Below are positions 63,130 to 64,000 of a stretch of DNA of 64,000 nt, piece after piece. Where the stretch lies: positions 62,001 to 126,000 of the forward strand of contig CAVYQF010000034.1 of NCBI GenBank assembly GCA_963770545.1. Reading direction: 5' to 3'. A program made the position numbers and the translations under genes. This DNA is from RYN-230 sp963770545 (lineage in GTDB: Bacteria; Actinomycetota; Actinomycetes; Streptosporangiales; Streptosporangiaceae). The notes beneath the pieces were generated by a model. The model saw only the letters and a program-made list of their open reading frames with translations, searched no databases and was not told the DNA's origin. Positions within the stretch are counted from its first letter, which is position 1; each line of letters begins with the position of its first letter.

Positions 63130-64000
63130 ATGGCCCGGGTACTGATCACCGGCTCGTCTGATGGCCTCGGCCTGATGGCCGGCGAACTGCTCGCCCGCGA
63201 CGGGCACGAGGTCACCCTGCACGCCCGCAACGACGCCCGGGCCGGCGACGCCCGCGCGGCGCTGCCCGCGGCGGCGCACGTGGTCGTGGGCGACCTGGCC
63301 AGCGTCGCGGGCATGCGGCAAGTCGCCGGGCAAGCCAACGAGCTGGGCCGGTATGACGCAGTGATCCACAACGCGGGCGTCGGTTACCGGGAACCGCGCC
63401 GGATCCAGACCGCTGATGGCCTCAGCCACGTGTTCGCCATCAACGTCCTGGCTCCCTATCTGCTCACCGCGCTGATGACCCGGCCGGACCGGCTCGTGTA
63501 CCTGAGCTCCGGGATGCACCGGGGTGGCCAGCCGGATCTGGCTGACCTGCAGTGGGTCGGCCGTCATTGGAATGGTTCGCAGGCGTACGCGGACTCCAAG
63601 CTGTTCGACGTGGTGCTCGCGTTCGCGGTGGCCCGGCTCTGGCCCGACGTGCTCAGCAACGCTCTGGAGCCGGGCTGGGTGCCGACCAGGATGGGTGGCC
63701 CGGGCGCCCCGGACGACATGTCCCAGGCCCCGGTGACCCAGGCCTGGCTGGCGGTCAGCAACGATCCCGCGGCCACCGTAACCGGCCAGTACTTCTACCA
63801 CCAGCGCCCGCGCCCGGTCCATCCGGCCGCGACCAGCGCGTCGGTGCAGGACCGGCTGCTCGCGGCCTGCGCCGAGCTCACCGGCGTCCAGCTCCCCGGC
63901 GTCCAGATCGCTGGCGACGACCTCCCCCGCGCCGACCTCCCCCGCGCCGACCTCCCCCGCGTCGAGTTCACCCGCGTCGAGCTCACCACCGCCGAGCCGC
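63130..64000 (+). CDS. Short-chain dehydrogenase, C-terminus outside window
   Basis: At least 290 residues; the frame is open to the last base. SDR features are VLITGSSDGLGLMAGELLA, VIHNAGVGYREP, YLSSGMHRGG, and YADSK (catalytic Tyr and Lys). Substrate unknown. After residue about 245 the sequence becomes a repeat of the type DLPRA encoded by a 15-bp unit (63920-63985), so the true fold ends before the window edge. ATG follows GGAGAGGAAC. It is divergent from the ABC exporter. Confidence 0.8.
   Translation, partial: MARVLITGSSDGLGLMAGELLARDGHEVTLHARNDARAGDARAALPAAAHVVVGDLASVAGMRQVAGQANELGRYDAVIHNAGVGYREPRRIQTADGLSHVFAINVLAPYLLTALMTRPDRLVYLSSGMHRGGQPDLADLQWVGRHWNGSQAYADSKLFDVVLAFAVARLWPDVLSNALEPGWVPTRMGGPGAPDDMSQAPVTQAWLAVSNDPAATVTGQYFYHQRPRPVHPAATSASVQDRLLAACAELTGVQLPGVQIAGDDLPRADLPRADLPRVEFTRVELTTAEP

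Noticed and set aside
63920..63985. Pentapeptide-repeat domain at the end of the partial SDR
   Set aside because: The ADLPR-like pattern comes from a local 15-bp tandem DNA repeat with only three to four units and is not a folded pentapeptide domain.

Overview
The window is very GC-rich, tightly packed DNA from an actinomycete. Pointers to this are GTG starts, ATGA/GTGA overlaps, a DUF222/HNH protein, a SARP-type regulator, a NarL-type sensor cluster, a PQQ-propeller Ser/Thr kinase remnant and a ClpC-like ATPase. The gene content suggests a Streptosporangiales-like soil organism, but the order cannot be fixed by eye. No tRNA, rRNA, CRISPR array, insertion sequence or origin was seen.

Layout. 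1-5366: end of a benzoate-type CoA ligase, an amidohydrolase, an acetyltransferase, a broken HNH nuclease and zwf. 5421-18383: VIT-type metal transporter, ClC channel, an internally deleted ketopantoate-reductase-like gene, a ClpC-like ATPase, acylphosphatase, two coupled unknown genes, a metallo-beta-lactamase fold protein and a DUF308 protein. 18648-23275: envelope or lipid cluster (two SGNH hydrolases, glycosyltransferase, fatty acid desaturase, GtrA). 23371-33101: glyA behind a ZTP riboswitch, OsmC, LysR, hemerythrin, a kinase remnant, an acetate-type transporter, methyltransferase and NmrA-like genes. 33199-46272: SARP regulator, PLD-like protein, a two-sensor/one-regulator operon, GntR, a large secreted glycosidase and a PadR operon. 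46431-60772: a bacterial microcompartment (BMC) locus. 60779-64000: a GH64 remnant, an ABC exporter and a partial SDR.

The main system is the BMC locus. A permease gene diverges from an operon with this order: class III aminotransferase-like phospho-lyase, acylating aldehyde dehydrogenase, BMC-T, accessory protein, BMC-P, BMC-H, second BMC-T, APH-fold kinase, SDR, GntR regulator. This is the gene set of the Rhodococcus/Mycobacterium microcompartment (RMM, proposed aminoacetone or 1-amino-2-propanol utilisation). It continues directly into a coenzyme B12-dependent diol dehydratase (alpha and beta subunits fused, then the small subunit) and its reactivase. Both branches could deliver an aldehyde such as propionaldehyde to the same dehydrogenase. 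The dehydratase keeps its catalytic residues, but two substrate-pocket positions are changed (Ser301 to Asp and Gln336 to Ala, in Klebsiella oxytoca PduC numbering). The BMC-H pore loop carries Asp where PduA has Ser. These changes suggest an amine-bearing substrate, which is inference. A perfect 46-bp palindrome separates the small-subunit and reactivase genes.

Several genes (HNH, glycosyltransferase, desaturase, NmrA-like, SARP, response regulator) carry apparent one-base frame changes in or next to short G/C runs. Some may be sequencing or assembly errors, so the 'pseudogene' labels there are provisional. Two genes (ketopantoate-reductase-like and Ser/Thr kinase) have true internal deletions. 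Short degenerate tandem repeats recur at gene ends and between genes across the window.
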